A stretch of 64,000 nucleotides of DNA from Siphonodentalium dalli (GCA_032622095.1 CP136062.1:144912351-144976350); one strand, 5' to 3'. Counted from the first letter of the stretch, positions 1-11,586 are shown. Numbers and translations are program-made. Notes: generated from the sequence alone by a model not told the origin.

Positions 1-1037
1 TGTGGTACAAATTGATCACACACACCTCTATACCGTGTATCTAGTTCTCAAATACACCTGCCAAATTCAGTTTCGATGATAGTCCAGGGACATCCCGGTG
101 TGTGGTACCGATCAATACACGACCTTATGATAAGAAATGAGAATCTGTCCACGGATAATGAGCACTAATACTAAGTCAGCGCCTCCATAAATTTGTCATG
201 GATATTATGTGATATATAATACCGGACATGTTGCATGTACCTACCCGAGTTCGTATCCGTTTGGCGTAGCGATATCAGCATGTGGAAGTAGGTGTTCCTT
301 TAATATGTCAATTGCCTCGGGCACTTCATACTGGAATACATACAGCAAACACTCCACATGATTGCATGAAACATTCATGACCAGGTAATACCAAGATGCA
401 ATATTCCTTTCTGTATTACAGAATTGAGGAGTAGATCGATTAGGAAATGCTAAATCAAACGACAACTAATGGTTATATAGGAATTCCTATTCACGTGTAT
501 TAATTAAGTAAGTAATAGTTAAACTATATTTTCAATATACCAGATAAAAGCGGCACATAATCGCCGTGTCTCAATTTTATCATATCCGTTTCTCGCTTAT
601 CGTGTGGCTTACATGTATACCCTGAGGCAACATATGGCAACTTCCCTTCAGAGCATAACATTCCACATCTTTCGAAGATTGTTTTCCATATGAGAAGTGT
701 CGCTTTTGAATTCTACGGCACTTTTTTTTATGTGTTTGGCCCTTTTGTCTAAATTATACATTTGCTGGGGGTATGGTGAGTAATTCTCTTAATACTGGGC
801 ATAATTTTACGTATAACGCGTTGAATTTGGTTTCAGCTTGAAGGGGTGTTTTCATGTCATAGTAGTTTATAACAAAATTAAACATGGATATATTATGTAA
901 CTTTTTACGAATTTAAATCTAAATTGTTTTCTTCAAATGTTTCGAGTAGCGTGAAAAAGTCACACTGACAGTATTCTGAGGGTCGACAGGACCATAATAG
1001 CAATGACTGTAGTTATTCTCCTATTTTTTGCATAGAG
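1..1037. other. Intergenic or intronic DNA, no clear gene
   Basis: Apart from the exon-like island at 245-449, I see only AT-rich unique sequence. It has no long frame, no clear repeat and no RNA gene. Confidence 0.5.
245..449 (-). CDS. Candidate internal exon, function unknown
   Basis: On the minus strand a 205-nt open segment is bounded by an acceptor-like sequence (pyrimidine-rich then TTTAG, just above 449) and a donor-like CGG|GTAGGT just below 245. The frame through it stays open for about 67 codons. It reads like ordinary globular protein, with a segment near EVPEAIDILKEHLLPHAD that looks helical and with several Cys and Trp residues. Entry phase would be 1 and exit phase 2. No family is recognised and no partner exon is visible, because the window starts here. 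It could equally be a chance frame or a relic of a repeat. The basis is the splice motifs and the composition only. Confidence 0.3.
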
Positions 1038-2058
1038 TCTTAATATTGTTAGGGAATGATTTGTTTCCTCTGTTTCCATGTTTCAGAAAAAATAGAAAAA
1101 ATAAAAACATATAGTGTAAGCACTGTCCCAGTTTGTTTCGTGATGTTTCCACTGAATCAACTTGAAATAAAATTGCTTCGGAATCTTAATATTGTTAGGG
1201 AATGGTTTGTTTCCTCTGTTTCCTCTGTTTCCATCGTTTCAGAAAAAATAAAACAAATATAAATATATAGTGCAACCACTGTCCCAGTTTGTTTCGTGGT
1301 GGTTCCACTGAATCAACTTAAAATAAAATTGCTTCGGAATCTTAATATTGTTATGGAATGATTTGTTTCCTGTTTCCTCTGTTTCTATCGTTTCAGAAAA
1401 AAATAAATAAAAATAAAAATAATATAGTGCAACCACTGTCCCAGTTTGTTTCGTGATGTTTCCATTGAATCAACTTGAAATAAAATTGCTTCAAAATCTT
1501 GATATTTTTAGGGAATGGTTTGTTTCCTCTGTTTCCTCTGTTTCCATCGCTTCAGAAAAAATACAAAAAAATAAAAATATATAGTGTAACCACTGTCCCA
1601 GTTTGTATCGTGATGTTTCCATTGAATCAACTTTAAATAAAATTGCTTCGAAATCTTAATATTGTTAGGGAATGGTTTGTTTCCTCTGTTTCCATCGTTT
1701 CCGAAAAAAAATAATATATATATAGTGTAACCAATGTACCAGTTGGTTTCGTGATGTTTCCACTGAATCCTTGAAATAAAATTGCTCCTGAGTCTTAATA
1801 TTGTTAGGGAATGGTTTGTTTCCTCTGTTTCCATCGTTTCAGAAAAAGAAATATATATATATAGTGTAACCACTGTCCCAGTTTGTTTCGTGATGTTTCC
1901 ACTGAATCAACTTGAAATAAAATTGCTCCTGAGTCTTAATATTGTTAGGGAATGGTTTGTTTCCTCTGTTTCCATCGTTTCAGAAGAAAACAAAAATATA
2001 TAAATATATAGTGTAACCACTGTCCCAGTTTGTTTCGTGATGTTTCCACTGAATCAAC
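1038..2058. repeat. Minisatellite, 139-157 bp period, 7 units
   Basis: Units begin at 1038, 1184, 1340, 1497, 1654, 1793 and 1934, each opening with TCTTAATATTGTTAGGGAAT. Each unit holds a run of GTTTCCTCTGTTTCCATCG, an A-rich tract of variable length, the block ACCACTGTCCCAGTTTGTTT, and ends near TTGAAATAAAATTGCT. Length differences come mostly from copy number of the GTTTCCTCT word and from the A/TA tract. The array is interrupted at 2059 by a MITE and resumes at 2562. The open frames that cross it are by-products of the periodicity. Confidence 0.9.
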
Positions 2059-2062
2059 TTAA

Positions 2063-2557
2063 AGACACGGTTGGCCTTGGCGGTGGGTATCCTGTGAAAT
2101 TATCTCCACCCGTCAAAAACCGCCACAAACAGAAAGAACATCAAAATGTAGATATACTTTGTCCGTATACAAATAAGAAAAAATCGCATAAACAGTATGT
2201 TATGGTCATATGTTTGACCATTGTTATGTAAACAAAAGCATGAAAAGTTACTTTTCTGGTGTTTGTTTATATTATGATGGTAAACATAAAGAGCGTTCTT
2301 TGTTGATGAATACCTGATATGGAACTAATAAAGAGCGTTTATGCCATTTGTGTGTGATTAGCCAGTAGCATTGTGCTGTCTTCTGTAACACAATCAGGCT
2401 CTTGCTTAGGTAAAATATAGTAGGTCTTTGTGATAACATGCTGTTTACGCGATTATCATGGTATATATGAACGGAACTGTATGCGTTTTAATGTTTTTCT
2501 GCTTATGGTGTTTGGAACAAATATGAATATTTTCGACAATTAAGGCCGAACGTGCCT
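2063..2557. mobile_element. TTAA-flanked MITE, copy 1 (495 bp)
   Basis: This 495-bp sequence interrupts the minisatellite and is nearly the same as 24198-24693. Its ends are imperfect inverted repeats: it starts AGACACGGTTGGCCTT, and the reverse complement of its end starts AGGCACGTTCGGCCTT. It is flanked by TTAA (2059-2062) and TCAA (2558-2561, one change from TTAA). An unoccupied minisatellite unit (about 1311-1335) carries the matching TTAA site. TTAA targets are typical of the piggyBac superfamily, but the usual CCC termini are not evident, so the superfamily is only inferred. No transposase is encoded. Internally the word AAAGAGCGTT occurs twice. Confidence 0.85.
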
Positions 2558-2561
2558 TCAA

Positions 2562-2777
2562 AATAAAATTGCTCCTGAGTCTTAATATTGTTAGGGAATG
2601 GTTTGTTTCCTGTGTTTCCTCTGTTTCCATCGTTTCAGAAAAAATAAAACAAAAAATATATATATAGTGTAACCACTGTCCCAGTTTGTTTCGTGATGTT
2701 TCCACTGAATCAAATTGAAATAAAACTGCTCCTGAGACTTAATATTGTTAGGGAATGGTTTGTTTCCTCTGTTCCCG
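2562..2777. repeat. Minisatellite, continuation after the MITE
   Basis: The same repeat as 1038-2058 resumes immediately after the MITE, with unit starts at about 2580 and 2736. It stops at about 2777 inside the GTTTCCTCTGTT block. Confidence 0.88.
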
Positions 2778-2783
2778 TCTTAA

Positions 2784-3476
2784 GTAGGCGCCCCATTCGC
2801 GAATTTTCAAAAAAATCTCAATTGCAATCTATAAATTTGAATGTGAGAATCATTATTTATGTAATCAATGTATCCAACAGTATTATAACAACACATGTTC
2901 ACACTGATACAATGAGAGATATGTTATTATTAAAAAAGTGGTTTAAAGAAAAAGAAAAAGAACTTTTTTGAGGCAAATTGACAGGAAGAGTTAATTGACA
3001 GGAAATATGTGCCAAAAAAAACACACACACACTGCATCTAGCTTAACGATCCAACTATAGTATGCGCTCAGTCTACCATCTTAACTCATCACTGTCTGCG
3101 AGAAAATAGATAAAAACATTTTTCATTGCATATTTAGATTTTTTGCAGCCATTTGCAGAACTATTTTCTGGAGGAAAAATCACCATAAAACAACATAATG
3201 TCTGAAAAGATGAATCAGCATTGTGTGTTTATGCCTACCAGATTATTGCAACCTCGGTTGAATAATATTTACGTTGTTTTATGTTGTTGTAGTCCTTCAT
3301 ATGATAAAATTGTTCTGCAAATGTCTGCAAAAAATACATTTCTTTCACAATGTGAGGGTGAACAGATGTTTTTATAGTACTATAGCATACATTGATAATA
3401 GATGATAATGGTTTCCCCTTCAAATTTAGAGTTTGATATTGAGATGTTTTGAAAACTCGCGAATGGGGCGCTTTGT
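2784..3476. mobile_element. Inverted-repeat element with duplicated coding relic
   Basis: The left arm (about 2784-2960, plus) and the right arm (about 3297-3476, minus) start alike with GCGCCCCATTCGCGA and align along their length. In both arms the same frame is open and gives similar peptides, with shared positions such as SQ-Q--NL, INV--S-I-T-VH and M--L. So the pair looks like two diverged copies of one coding segment facing each other, probably from a transposon protein I cannot name. The middle is AT-rich and holds a word (TTTGCAG-CATTTGCAGAAC) that is also present in the right arm. Confidence 0.55.
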
Positions 3477-4900
3477 TGAAGTGTCTTCCACATGTACTTG
3501 TAATCATATTCACTGAAACCACGACATATGTTAATTACACCACGAAGGTACTCAAAGTCCTAAACATTAAAAGCTTGCAAAGATCGTTTTGTACCATTTG
3601 GAAGGAGTAGTCGTTTTATACTACAAAACTACCAAGCATGTAATCGCCAGAGTATGTATTTGGCCATTACGTTTATGAGATCAAGCAAACTAATTAGTAT
3701 TCGCGCTAAAATAGTTCGTTGGTTTTTTATATTTATTCTAAAATTGCCTGTTTCGAAAAAGTTATGTTTTCCTCTGTTAGCGCGAACACAGATATATTCC
3801 TACGTATTTTTGTCAATTACTGTGAATTATGGATGAAAAAACGTACCAAAATCACATTCACGTTTTAGGCCTATTGGCGTCACCAGTTATCTGCGTAATT
3901 TGCATGTATAATAATGTCGCCTATAATATCGAATAGAACTACGTTTACATAATAAAGCTACGGACCATTTAATGGGCTGACCTTATATATGAATAGTGAG
4001 GTAGTGGGGCGTTGATACACAAAGTTATTATGCTAGATATGATGACTTGTATTATTATAACTCACACACGTGATTAGATCAGCATGCTCAAAGGTGTTAT
4101 GGTATCTATATAAAGTAATTTATGAATAGTTGATTTCACCATCGATTATTAACCCAAAATGCTATAACATAAATTGTGTTTGGTCAAGATAGTAATTATT
4201 CACGGCGTTATATTGCTACACAAAGAGCTCGGAGTGGATAATATGTCTTCAATGTTTTTATGTCGATTTTACCAATGCCAGGTATTGATGCATATAATCA
4301 CGTAATGCATAAATCCAGGAAGAACTGAAAGAAATATTCATGTATAATATCTACTGTTATTAAGAAAAGAAAACAATGATTGTTAAGACATACTATAGGT
4401 CACACTTTGTTTCGCATTTGTCTATTCAGATATTTTTTTCTCTTGGCTCTACATATATGCGATGTTGTTTCCTGTCACATATTTTACTGCCCAAACTCAT
4501 CAAAATGACAGTCTTGAAATAATATAAGCTGACAATTCATATAACTGATGTGGAACTTTGCTACTTGTAAATTCATTGTATAATTATGTAACGTCATACT
4601 TGCCATAGCATTCTCGTCTCCCAGTATCGGATCGCACACTGAAGAAAGCAAAACATCATAGATAGAAAACTCATTGTATGTGTCATGTATATTTATTACT
4701 CAAGAGACTACATATTGTTCTATACTTTAACAAAGTTTGAGTATTGCAACAGAATTGAATATAATTGCAAATTCATAAACTCATATCGGACAACTTATTA
4801 AAAACAAAATGGACGCAAAACTAGCAAGCTCATCGCAAATGAAACTGATTATCATTTTACAGAATTTCGCCATAGCCACAAATTTTCAATTTTAAAATGA
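3477..4900. other. No gene seen; AT-rich unique sequence
   Basis: I see no convincing exon, RNA gene or tandem structure here. All frames are short and low in complexity. Confidence 0.5.
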
Positions 4901-4914
4901 ATCCGGTATACATG

Positions 4915-5264
4915 TACTTAAATAACACAGAGCTAAACGAAATAGGAAACATTGGGCATTAATCCTCCACACAATTCTTAGGAATCCATAGAGATGAAAA
5001 CCTGACATTCAAAATACATGTATCTGCTATTTGTTACAAAAATGACGAATGCCATATACATGTACCACGTCAATACATTTGAACATTTCTTTCCTGCTAG
5101 TGCATTTAAAACAGTATGCTCTAATACAAAACCATCTGGTATACGGGGTTCAGATATGGGTCACGTCTCTACGATCAAAAACAATGTCCATGCTTAAAAA
5201 AGCGCGATACGAACTGTATAGATATGTAATCAGAAATATAGCAGCCACACCTAACCTCTTTTAA
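4915..5264 (+). pseudogene. LINE reverse transcriptase relic, post-catalytic region
   Basis: Frame-shifted translation gives pieces typical of the region after the catalytic palm in CR1/L2-type LINEs: a TQFLGIH-DENLTFK-like block, then (5100-5264) an NHLVYGVQIW-like block and MSMLKKAR. Stops and shifts separate them, so this is an old fossil. The piece carrying the FADD catalytic motif lies downstream at 5418, which is the wrong order for one intact copy. Either there was a rearrangement or these are two different insertions. Confidence 0.65.
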
Positions 5265-5417
5265 AAAAGAAAACACTCAACATCATTCATATCCATAAAG
5301 TTAATCAAGCTGTTTCCATGCGTGATGGTATAATAATTATGCTCTTGAAAGAATCATTCATCGATATGTTCACCAAATGCACAACATGGCAAAATTACAC
5401 ATTAGTTTCTAAAACAC

Positions 5418-5627
5418 CATCATTTTGCAGATGATACGACTCTTCATATATCCGGCCACAACTATCGGAATATTGAAAAGCAAGTTAATTCGGAATTGAT
5501 CAAAGTCCATCATTGGTGTTGTGGCAACAAATTAGCAATTAATGCATCAAAAAGTAAATACATGTTATTACATCCCACCAGGGGTCAATACTATGAACAA
5601 TTTTATACCTGTGAATACAAATAGTAT
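5418..5627 (+). pseudogene. LINE reverse transcriptase relic with FADD motif
   Basis: An open frame of about 70 codons starts HHFADDTTLHISG, which contains the catalytic FADD of RT motif C. It goes on through a W-C-GNKLAINASKSKYM block, the usual W---N-L-LN--KT-- region that follows motif C in non-LTR elements. It ends at a stop near 5627. Flanking RT motifs are missing on the 5' side. It is a fragment and not functional. Confidence 0.75.
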
Positions 5628-5629
5628 TT

Positions 5630-6612
5630 ATTAATTTGTAATTACAAATTTGTGTTAACTATCACAGTGGTTTCACAGTACAGGGAAAATTTAGCCGTAT
5701 TATTGTAATACCTTAGACTGGGCGAGGGGTGAAACCCCTAAAACGTAAAAGAAAAAAAATCACCACTCTGCTCCCATTCACCCGTTATCAGTGTTATCTG
5801 TATACCAGTTCAAATTAGACGGACATGTATATAGAGCTAAAATAACTGACAACAATTTCTATGGGAAAGTTACAATGCGTGATATTATTGTGTGATTAGT
5901 GATATCGCCGGTACTATGAAACGATGAGCTAACAAAATCTCGCAAATTTCACAAAGATCTACTGCTGATTATTGTAGATCGCTTACGGGCTAACCGTTAC
6001 CTGTGAGTGATTCACAATATATTGAATCACGGCAAGCCAAAGTTACAAAAGAATTAACCAAACATAAGTTGAGAGGTGGTCGCTTATCAGAGCTATTCAA
6101 TCGGTACACGGATTGCTAAGTTGATGACCACTTGTCTGCGCAAAGTTAACTAATAAACTTTTCGTTTGTAGAGTGTGTATGTAAGTACAAGTCAGTGTAA
6201 TATCGAGTACTACAACAAATTTGGTATCATTGTTTTCACAAATTACAACCATTCAGTTTGTGAAAACAAAATATTATTTTGATGGTATAACATTATATTG
6301 TGCCCATTCTATGATTTCATCGAGGCAGGAACGTGGCTCCATTTTATCAGGGGGCGCCCATCACAGTATCTAAGCAGGGACGTGCTAAGGCTCTCGGTTA
6401 TGGGAGGGGTGGTCATTTTATAATTTCAAACTGCTCCGATATCTCATAATATATCGAGATAGTGAAGTGGCTATATGGGATCAGTTTGGTGATGGGGTGT
6501 TCATCCTATAATTTCAATATGCACCCTTTGAATAAAAATAATGCCTATAGTTCCACATAGCGATGGAATCGTATATCAAGAGGCGAGTATTTTAATTGTT
6601 CTACGCTGATAA
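5630..6612. other. No gene seen; one small hairpin
   Basis: I see no coding signal. At about 6228-6280 the words TGTTTTCACAAA and TTTGTGAAAACA form an imperfect inverted repeat. The palindrome AATTTGTAATTACAAATT occurs near 5635-5652. Confidence 0.45.
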
Positions 6613-6925
6613 CAAAAGTTAGTCAATGTGACTAACATATGTTAGTCAAACATTTTTCCCCAGGATGACTTAGTTCAGCCAACATGACTGAGGCATAACA
6701 TTAGTCAAAATTACTAGGGTGATGTTAGTCATAACGACTAAGAAATGGGGATTCAAAACGACCAATTAGTCAAAATGGCCAGGATTTAGTCATAACTTTT
6801 CTTAGTCACTAGGAAGGCGAAAATGTAAGTTGCGGAATTATGTGCAAATAATTCCAATATTTGACCAAAGTTACTCAATATGTTTGTGACTAAGACTAAG
6901 TTAGTCATATTTAGTCAAAATGTCA
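6613..6925. repeat. Cluster of TTAGTCA / TGACTAA words
   Basis: About thirteen copies of TTAGTCA or its complement TGACTAA, or one-base variants, occur in roughly 310 bp on both strands. Spacing is irregular, so this is not a clean tandem repeat. The word resembles an AP-1 half-consensus, but the cluster may simply be a decayed short-period repeat. Confidence 0.55.
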
Positions 6926-6933
6926 AACCCTCT

Positions 6934-6948
6934 GGGGGGGGGGGGGGG
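6934..6948 (+). repeat. Poly(G) tract, 15 G
   Basis: An uninterrupted run of 15 G. Similar runs occur at 13570-13582 (13 G), 35516-35527 (12 G) and 61371-61384 (14 G). The last lies within a dispersed repeat. Confidence 0.9.
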
Positions 6949-7574
6949 TTGGACAACTTAATGTTACAGCTGGAAAATCAGAAGCCAACCGGGGTAAACA
7001 ATTACATTTCACAGAAATATAAGTTTCTGATTGAGGGGTGGGGTACAGTTGGATATCGACGTTGGCGCACCGAAGATACCATCTTGCCACGTCACTGTAT
7101 TTATGCTGTAGTCATTTGTGAAAACTGTGCTTGCATCTTCGTATTCGTGTCCTTTACCGTGACCAAATGCGTTCGCGTTGACGATCGAAACTCAAAGATA
7201 TCACTCACTATTTATATCGACCACCAACGTGTTAGAGACGTTGTGACTCATAAGATTTGGCGGCGACTCGCCCCTTCCTATTCTGAACAGCTGTAATGTG
7301 CCAGGCATCATGTTCCGAAGACCGCTATCGTCATGTCCCTGTTTATGAGATTTCCTTTGATAAAACATTTTCGCTACATCCCTGCGAATCAGATGGTTAT
7401 ATGGTCCGGTTTAAGGGTGTGAAAATCGACAATTTATGTTTGACACCCTATATAGAACTTCTAGACAAGTTCCTTAACGATGTAACTTTCAATAAATTGG
7501 GTAATTTTAGTAGTTACAAGGAACACATACTGCTACCTCACATCCAAGCTGACACCCCCTAAGGTTTGACAATT

Positions 7575-7795
7575 TCTAAATATAGGCCATTTCAATCCAA
7601 ACTTTTGACCAAAGGAGGTAAATATGCAAATGTTGGTCTAAAACAAACACATACCCTCTAATAAATTGTTGGAAAAACAAAATAAGAGAACAAGTTCAAC
7701 CTATTGTTGTTGTAAAATTTCCAATTCAAGTTGTTTCAGGTATCAAATTTCCAACTGTTGAAATTGTTGATAAAATGTTTGGGGCGAGAAACATA
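7575..7795 (+). repeat. Dispersed repeat, GGAAATTTCC family, diverged copy
   Basis: This stretch aligns loosely with the segment at about 38810-39030 of the macrosatellite. Both have a GACC/GATC-AAA-GAGG/TAGG-AAATATGC-A-TGTTG block, then an A-rich run, then several AAATTTCCAA words. A reverse-strand relative is at 61230-61560. The nature of the element is unknown. The upstream 7000-7570 holds no recognised gene. Confidence 0.5.
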
Positions 7796-7801
7796 ACCCA
7801 A

Positions 7802-7906
7802 CCCCCTTGTCGCGACGTCACTGCGGGTTGTACTTGAGATTTCCAGCTGACAAAACATTTCACAAGGGGGTGAATCGACCCCTTGTCGCCACGTCCCTGC
7901 GTATCA
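7802..7906. repeat. Short tandem duplication before LINE fragment
   Basis: CCCCTTGTCGCGACGTC (from 7803) and CCCCTTGTCGCCACGTC (from 7879) are near-identical, about 76 bp apart, and precede the LINE fragment. A further diverged version seems to lie at about 7320-7400. They may be remnants of the insertion target. Confidence 0.5.
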
Positions 7907-7909
7907 TAG

Positions 7910-8478
7910 ATGGTATCATATCTATGCTAAGTGAAAAAATATCCAGTGAATTATATTCCATAAATAAGGTAAAGCGAATGCTACCCAAGAACTGCCTGAA
8001 AACACTATACTTCTCTTTGATCCACAGTCATCTCATCTATGGTTTGTCAATTTGGGGCCATGCATATACAGGAGGCACTATCTTTAAACAACAGAAAAGG
8101 GCAATCAGAATTATATCCAATCAATCATATAGAAGTCATACAGAACCCATTTTTCTGTATGAAAATATTTTGAAATTCCACGACTTATATCAACTACAAG
8201 CTGCGACGTTTATTTTTGACTGGAAAAGAGGAAATCTTCCCAAATCTTTCAATGAATCATTTGATTATACAACGGCTAAAACCCGACAGGCAGGCAGTCT
8301 AAAAGCATCAACTCCTAGAACTGCTTTTAGTTCTGTGTTACCTAAGCACACATTCCCTGACATATGGAACTCATTGGATAAAAATAACAAAAACATAACC
8401 TTTCGAAATAGATTAAAAAAATTACTGACAAAAAGTTATATATCGCGATACTCGTCACAAATTAAATGCAACAATTAA
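7910..8478 (+). pseudogene. LINE ORF2 C-terminal fragment (CR1/L2-like)
   Basis: An open frame of about 190 codons covers the region after the RT palm. It starts near SMLSEKISSELY, goes through LYFSLIHSHLIYGLSIWG (the conserved Y--L-----YG---WG block of CR1/L2-type LINEs), RAIRIISNQSYRSHTEPIF, and ends at a stop at 8476-8478. The catalytic RT and the endonuclease are absent, so this is a 5'-truncated insertion. The frame itself is unbroken, suggesting a moderately recent copy. The 3' UTR follows directly. Confidence 0.85.
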
Positions 8479-8985
8479 TTTTGTCGAGATTGTACAGATA
8501 CGTAAACTGCACAGCATGAGCCCCACCATTAATATATAAACTTGCTATTGAAAAAGCCTGGTATGTTCACCTTACATTTTGGCTGGAAGATACGCAAAAT
8601 TAGTCTTTACAATCAGATGAGTACGAACAAAATGAAAAGCAACGATAAAAGGCTGTCGATCTGGTCCTTTCTAAAGACATCATACTTCAGCCAGACTCTG
8701 TACCTATGATAAAGTAATATTAAGCCCAGTCCATAGTAAACCGTCATGTGTGCACATAATGCAATAAGATTGGATACACCATTCCGTTATTTCAAAATAT
8801 CATTCCATTTCACGTTGTAGTTTTATGAATTAAATTACAGTTATATATAGGGGCGGCAGGAAGACGGCCCATTTGGCCATGCCGCTCGTGTACAATATAC
8901 CTATGTTCACTTTTGAATATTGTGTTTAATTGTTACCAACTGTCTATATTTTGTACAAATAAATACTACTACTACTACTACTACA
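8479..8985 (+). mobile_element. LINE 3' UTR ending in (TAC)n
   Basis: This is the non-coding tail of the LINE at 7910-8478. Near its end come GGCCATGCCGCTCGTGTACA, then TACAAATAAATAC followed by about six CTA/TAC triplets (about 8962-8984). A microsatellite tail instead of poly(A) is usual in the CR1/L2 group. Confidence 0.7.
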
Positions 8986-9556
8986 CCAAGAACATCTTTC
9001 TCCCAAAACTTCCATTTCATGCATATATCAATAAAGATGGAACACCTTAGATACCGGATTCACACCACATCATAATATAGGTAGGTGTTTAAATGACTAT
9101 CAATAAGGCATTCAATAAAATTAATAATTTGAAATGTAACGATATATAAGGATATCCCGACTCCGTGATTTGCTCGGTTTAATAAGAGCTGTTTTCATCA
9201 ATTCCAATTCGTTTAATATTATCGACCCATAATACATAGGTATTAAGATAACATATAATACATTTATGTACATGACTTACATCATAGATATTCAAATGAT
9301 ATACATTATAATATATGAACAGTATTTACTTTTACTACATAAATAATATACCTGTTTGCCATAAGTTTTGTCCGCTGACGCTATCAACTATGGTGCCATA
9401 TGATTGATCCATACAAAGTGCATAGACACCCTCACTTATATTACCAGCGAGGTAATATAATTAAGAGTATGTATCCACTCTGGTTTAGTCGCTTGCGCAT
9501 GTTATTTCTTGTTAGCTTCGTATGAATACAGTGTCATTTACTGTCATCTTCGGTAT
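8986..9556. other. No gene seen; AT-rich
   Basis: AT-rich sequence between two LINE fragments. No exon, hairpin or tandem repeat stands out. Part may be the 3' UTR of the minus-strand LINE that begins at 9557. Confidence 0.5.
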
Positions 9557-10720
9557 CTACCCAAGCTTGTCCGTATTTATAAGTTCACGATTGATTATTT
9601 TAATAAAGTCGCACAATTTTCGTATGTCTGTTGAATTCTTCTGGTTAAGTATTTCGCTCATTGTGATAGTATTTTGTTTTCTGTTAATAAATTTTGATAG
9701 TAATCGCGGTTGCTCGGGTGATAGTCTCTCGCATTCGAAAAGATAATGAAATTCATCTCCAATCTTTCTGGAGTTACAGAGTGGACATAGTCGGTCAGTT
9801 TGTTCAGGTTTTCGCCAGCGTCCTGTTTCAATCGGTAAATGGTGGTTACTTGTTCTAAATTTACATAATGTAATCCGGTTTACTACGTTCAACATTAGAT
9901 ACCTTTCGAAAGATAAGTCATGTTTAAAAATTTGGTATATCTTACCACGACTGGAGTTGTTCATATCAGTTTCCCAATTATCCGTGAATTGTGAAATTAA
10001 ACTACACTTTATATACGAAACGAACTGGGCAGTATCCGGTATGCGTTCCATGTGCCATGCATGCAATTGGTTACAATGTTCTAATAAATCATAGATTCGG
10101 TGTAATAAAGACAAATTATTAGCGTTGATATCGAACATAGTATGTGCTAATTTCAGAAATATTCTGGGATATCTCACCTTACTATTCATAAATTTACACC
10201 AATATTTTATAATTCTCGTGTTTATATACACGTCAATTGGTAGCATCCCACATTCCCCATACAGCATAAAGTCTGAGGTTAAGAATAGGCTTCATAAATT
10301 TTCGATGAACTTTTTCCAGAATATCATTGTTACCAAAACCCCAAATCTCGCAACCATATAATCAAATTGGCATAACGAGCAGGTCGAACAAATCAAGTTG
10401 GTGTTTGATCTCGAGACAGTGCGTTCGTGATTTTCCAATAACTGAGTACTTGGCTTTGGTAGCTTTTTCTGCCAGGGCCTTTTTTGCCGTCGTGAATGAT
10501 CCAGATTTGCAAAATATTATTCTAAGGTAATTAAATTTGTTTACTGCTTCGATTCTTCTACCTTTGAACAGAAATTTTGTCTTTTTTTGGGAGATTGGTC
10601 TTCGATAGGTTGACAATTTTCGTTTTCTCTATATTCACTGTTAAATCCCCTATATCGCAATCCCCAACTTCATTCAGTGCAATCCTACTCGGTTTATGTG
10701 TATCCTTTAAATAGAGCGGG
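9557..10720 (-). pseudogene. LINE ORF2 C-terminal half, decayed
   Basis: Read on the minus strand, it starts in the region after the RT palm (DLTVNIEKTKIV near 10650). It passes through a GRRIEAVNKFNYL block (10362-10616), an LYGCEIWGFGN block (about 10330-10370) and a 236-codon open tail (9557-10267). The tail has LCKFRTSNHHLPIE and a CPLCN---IGDEFHYLFEC zinc-binding motif, characteristic of the C-terminus of one LINE group. At least two frameshifts and one TGA interrupt the frame. The tail resembles that of the LINE at 22.8-26.7 kb, so both probably belong to one family. Confidence 0.85.
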
Positions 10721-11506
10721 TACTACTTACTATATATAACATCATTTTGGTTGCTCTTAATTTCCTTTATAATCTCGCCCCATCTTATTTTGGTTTTTCC
10801 GTCACCAACGTACCCTGCAATGAATTAAAGGGAAGGAACATGTTAGCTGTGGACAATATTTAATATTACGGTGTATCTCTTCGATCTATTTAAGAAATTA
10901 CTGGCAGATCGATTGGAGCCATGCAAGTCATTTCTTATAATCATATATAATCATATACCAGTACATTTTAATAATAGACCATTAACAATTTGAACACCTT
11001 TTCAAAACTACAACAACAATTGTCAGTAACATTGTTCAAATTCCAACACATTTTCCCAACAACACGCAGCGATCGGCTTGAAGTGACGTAGGTGGTTCGT
11101 CGCTTTTTTGAAGAGAACACCACGTAGCAAGCACGTGAACACAGTCGGCTTGAAGTGACGTATATGATCATCGCTTTTTATTAAGTTGTCACTTCAGCTA
11201 TTGTCTGATGAAAGTCTGAAACGTTCGTGTAACCGGTATGGCGATTTGTACCGATTCTCACGGAAGCTAATTGTGTGAATGCAGGGGGTGTGTACTTATA
11301 CTGCAATAGCCCTAACATATAAGACCCGTATAGTGCATATGTGAGATTTATATGGAGGCAAGGACGCAGTATGAGTGTTCATTGCTTCAGATATGCTTGC
11401 TTTAATTAGTGAGCGTGAACAAATTCTCACTTCTTATCGAAATGGTCATGCATCGATCGGAATGGCACATTGATATATCCCTAAACTCAGATCAAGCTTG
11501 AAAATT
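10721..11506. other. No gene seen; short duplication at 11073-11183
   Basis: CGGCTTGAAGTGACGTA occurs at about 11076 and again about 70 bp on, each followed by a TCGCTTTTT word, so a ~70-bp tandem duplication. Each copy contains the CRE-like TGACGTA. Nothing else is recognised. Confidence 0.5.
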
Positions 11507-11585
11507 GCCCATGTCGGGATTCGAAGCCGCGCCTACCTGGTATCGCCCAGACTGCGATATTATCCACGACCAAACTACGGTGGGC
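11507..11585 (-). ncRNA. tRNA-like fossil (SINE head or tRNA pseudogene)
   Basis: The minus strand reads GCCCACC at the 5' end and TGGGC at the 3' end, which can pair as part of an acceptor stem. An A-box-like TAGTTTGGTCG and a good B box GGCTTCGAATCCC are in the expected order. The 79-nt length fits a tRNA. I could not fold a clean anticodon arm, so a tRNA pseudogene or the head of a tRNA-derived SINE is more likely than a functional tRNA. Confidence 0.45.
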
Positions 11586-11586
11586 T

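Noticed and set aside
1508-1873. 121-codon minus frame with repeated NHSLTI-like peptide
   Set aside because: It is only the translation of the minisatellite. The peptide repeats because the DNA does, and unit length is not always a multiple of three.
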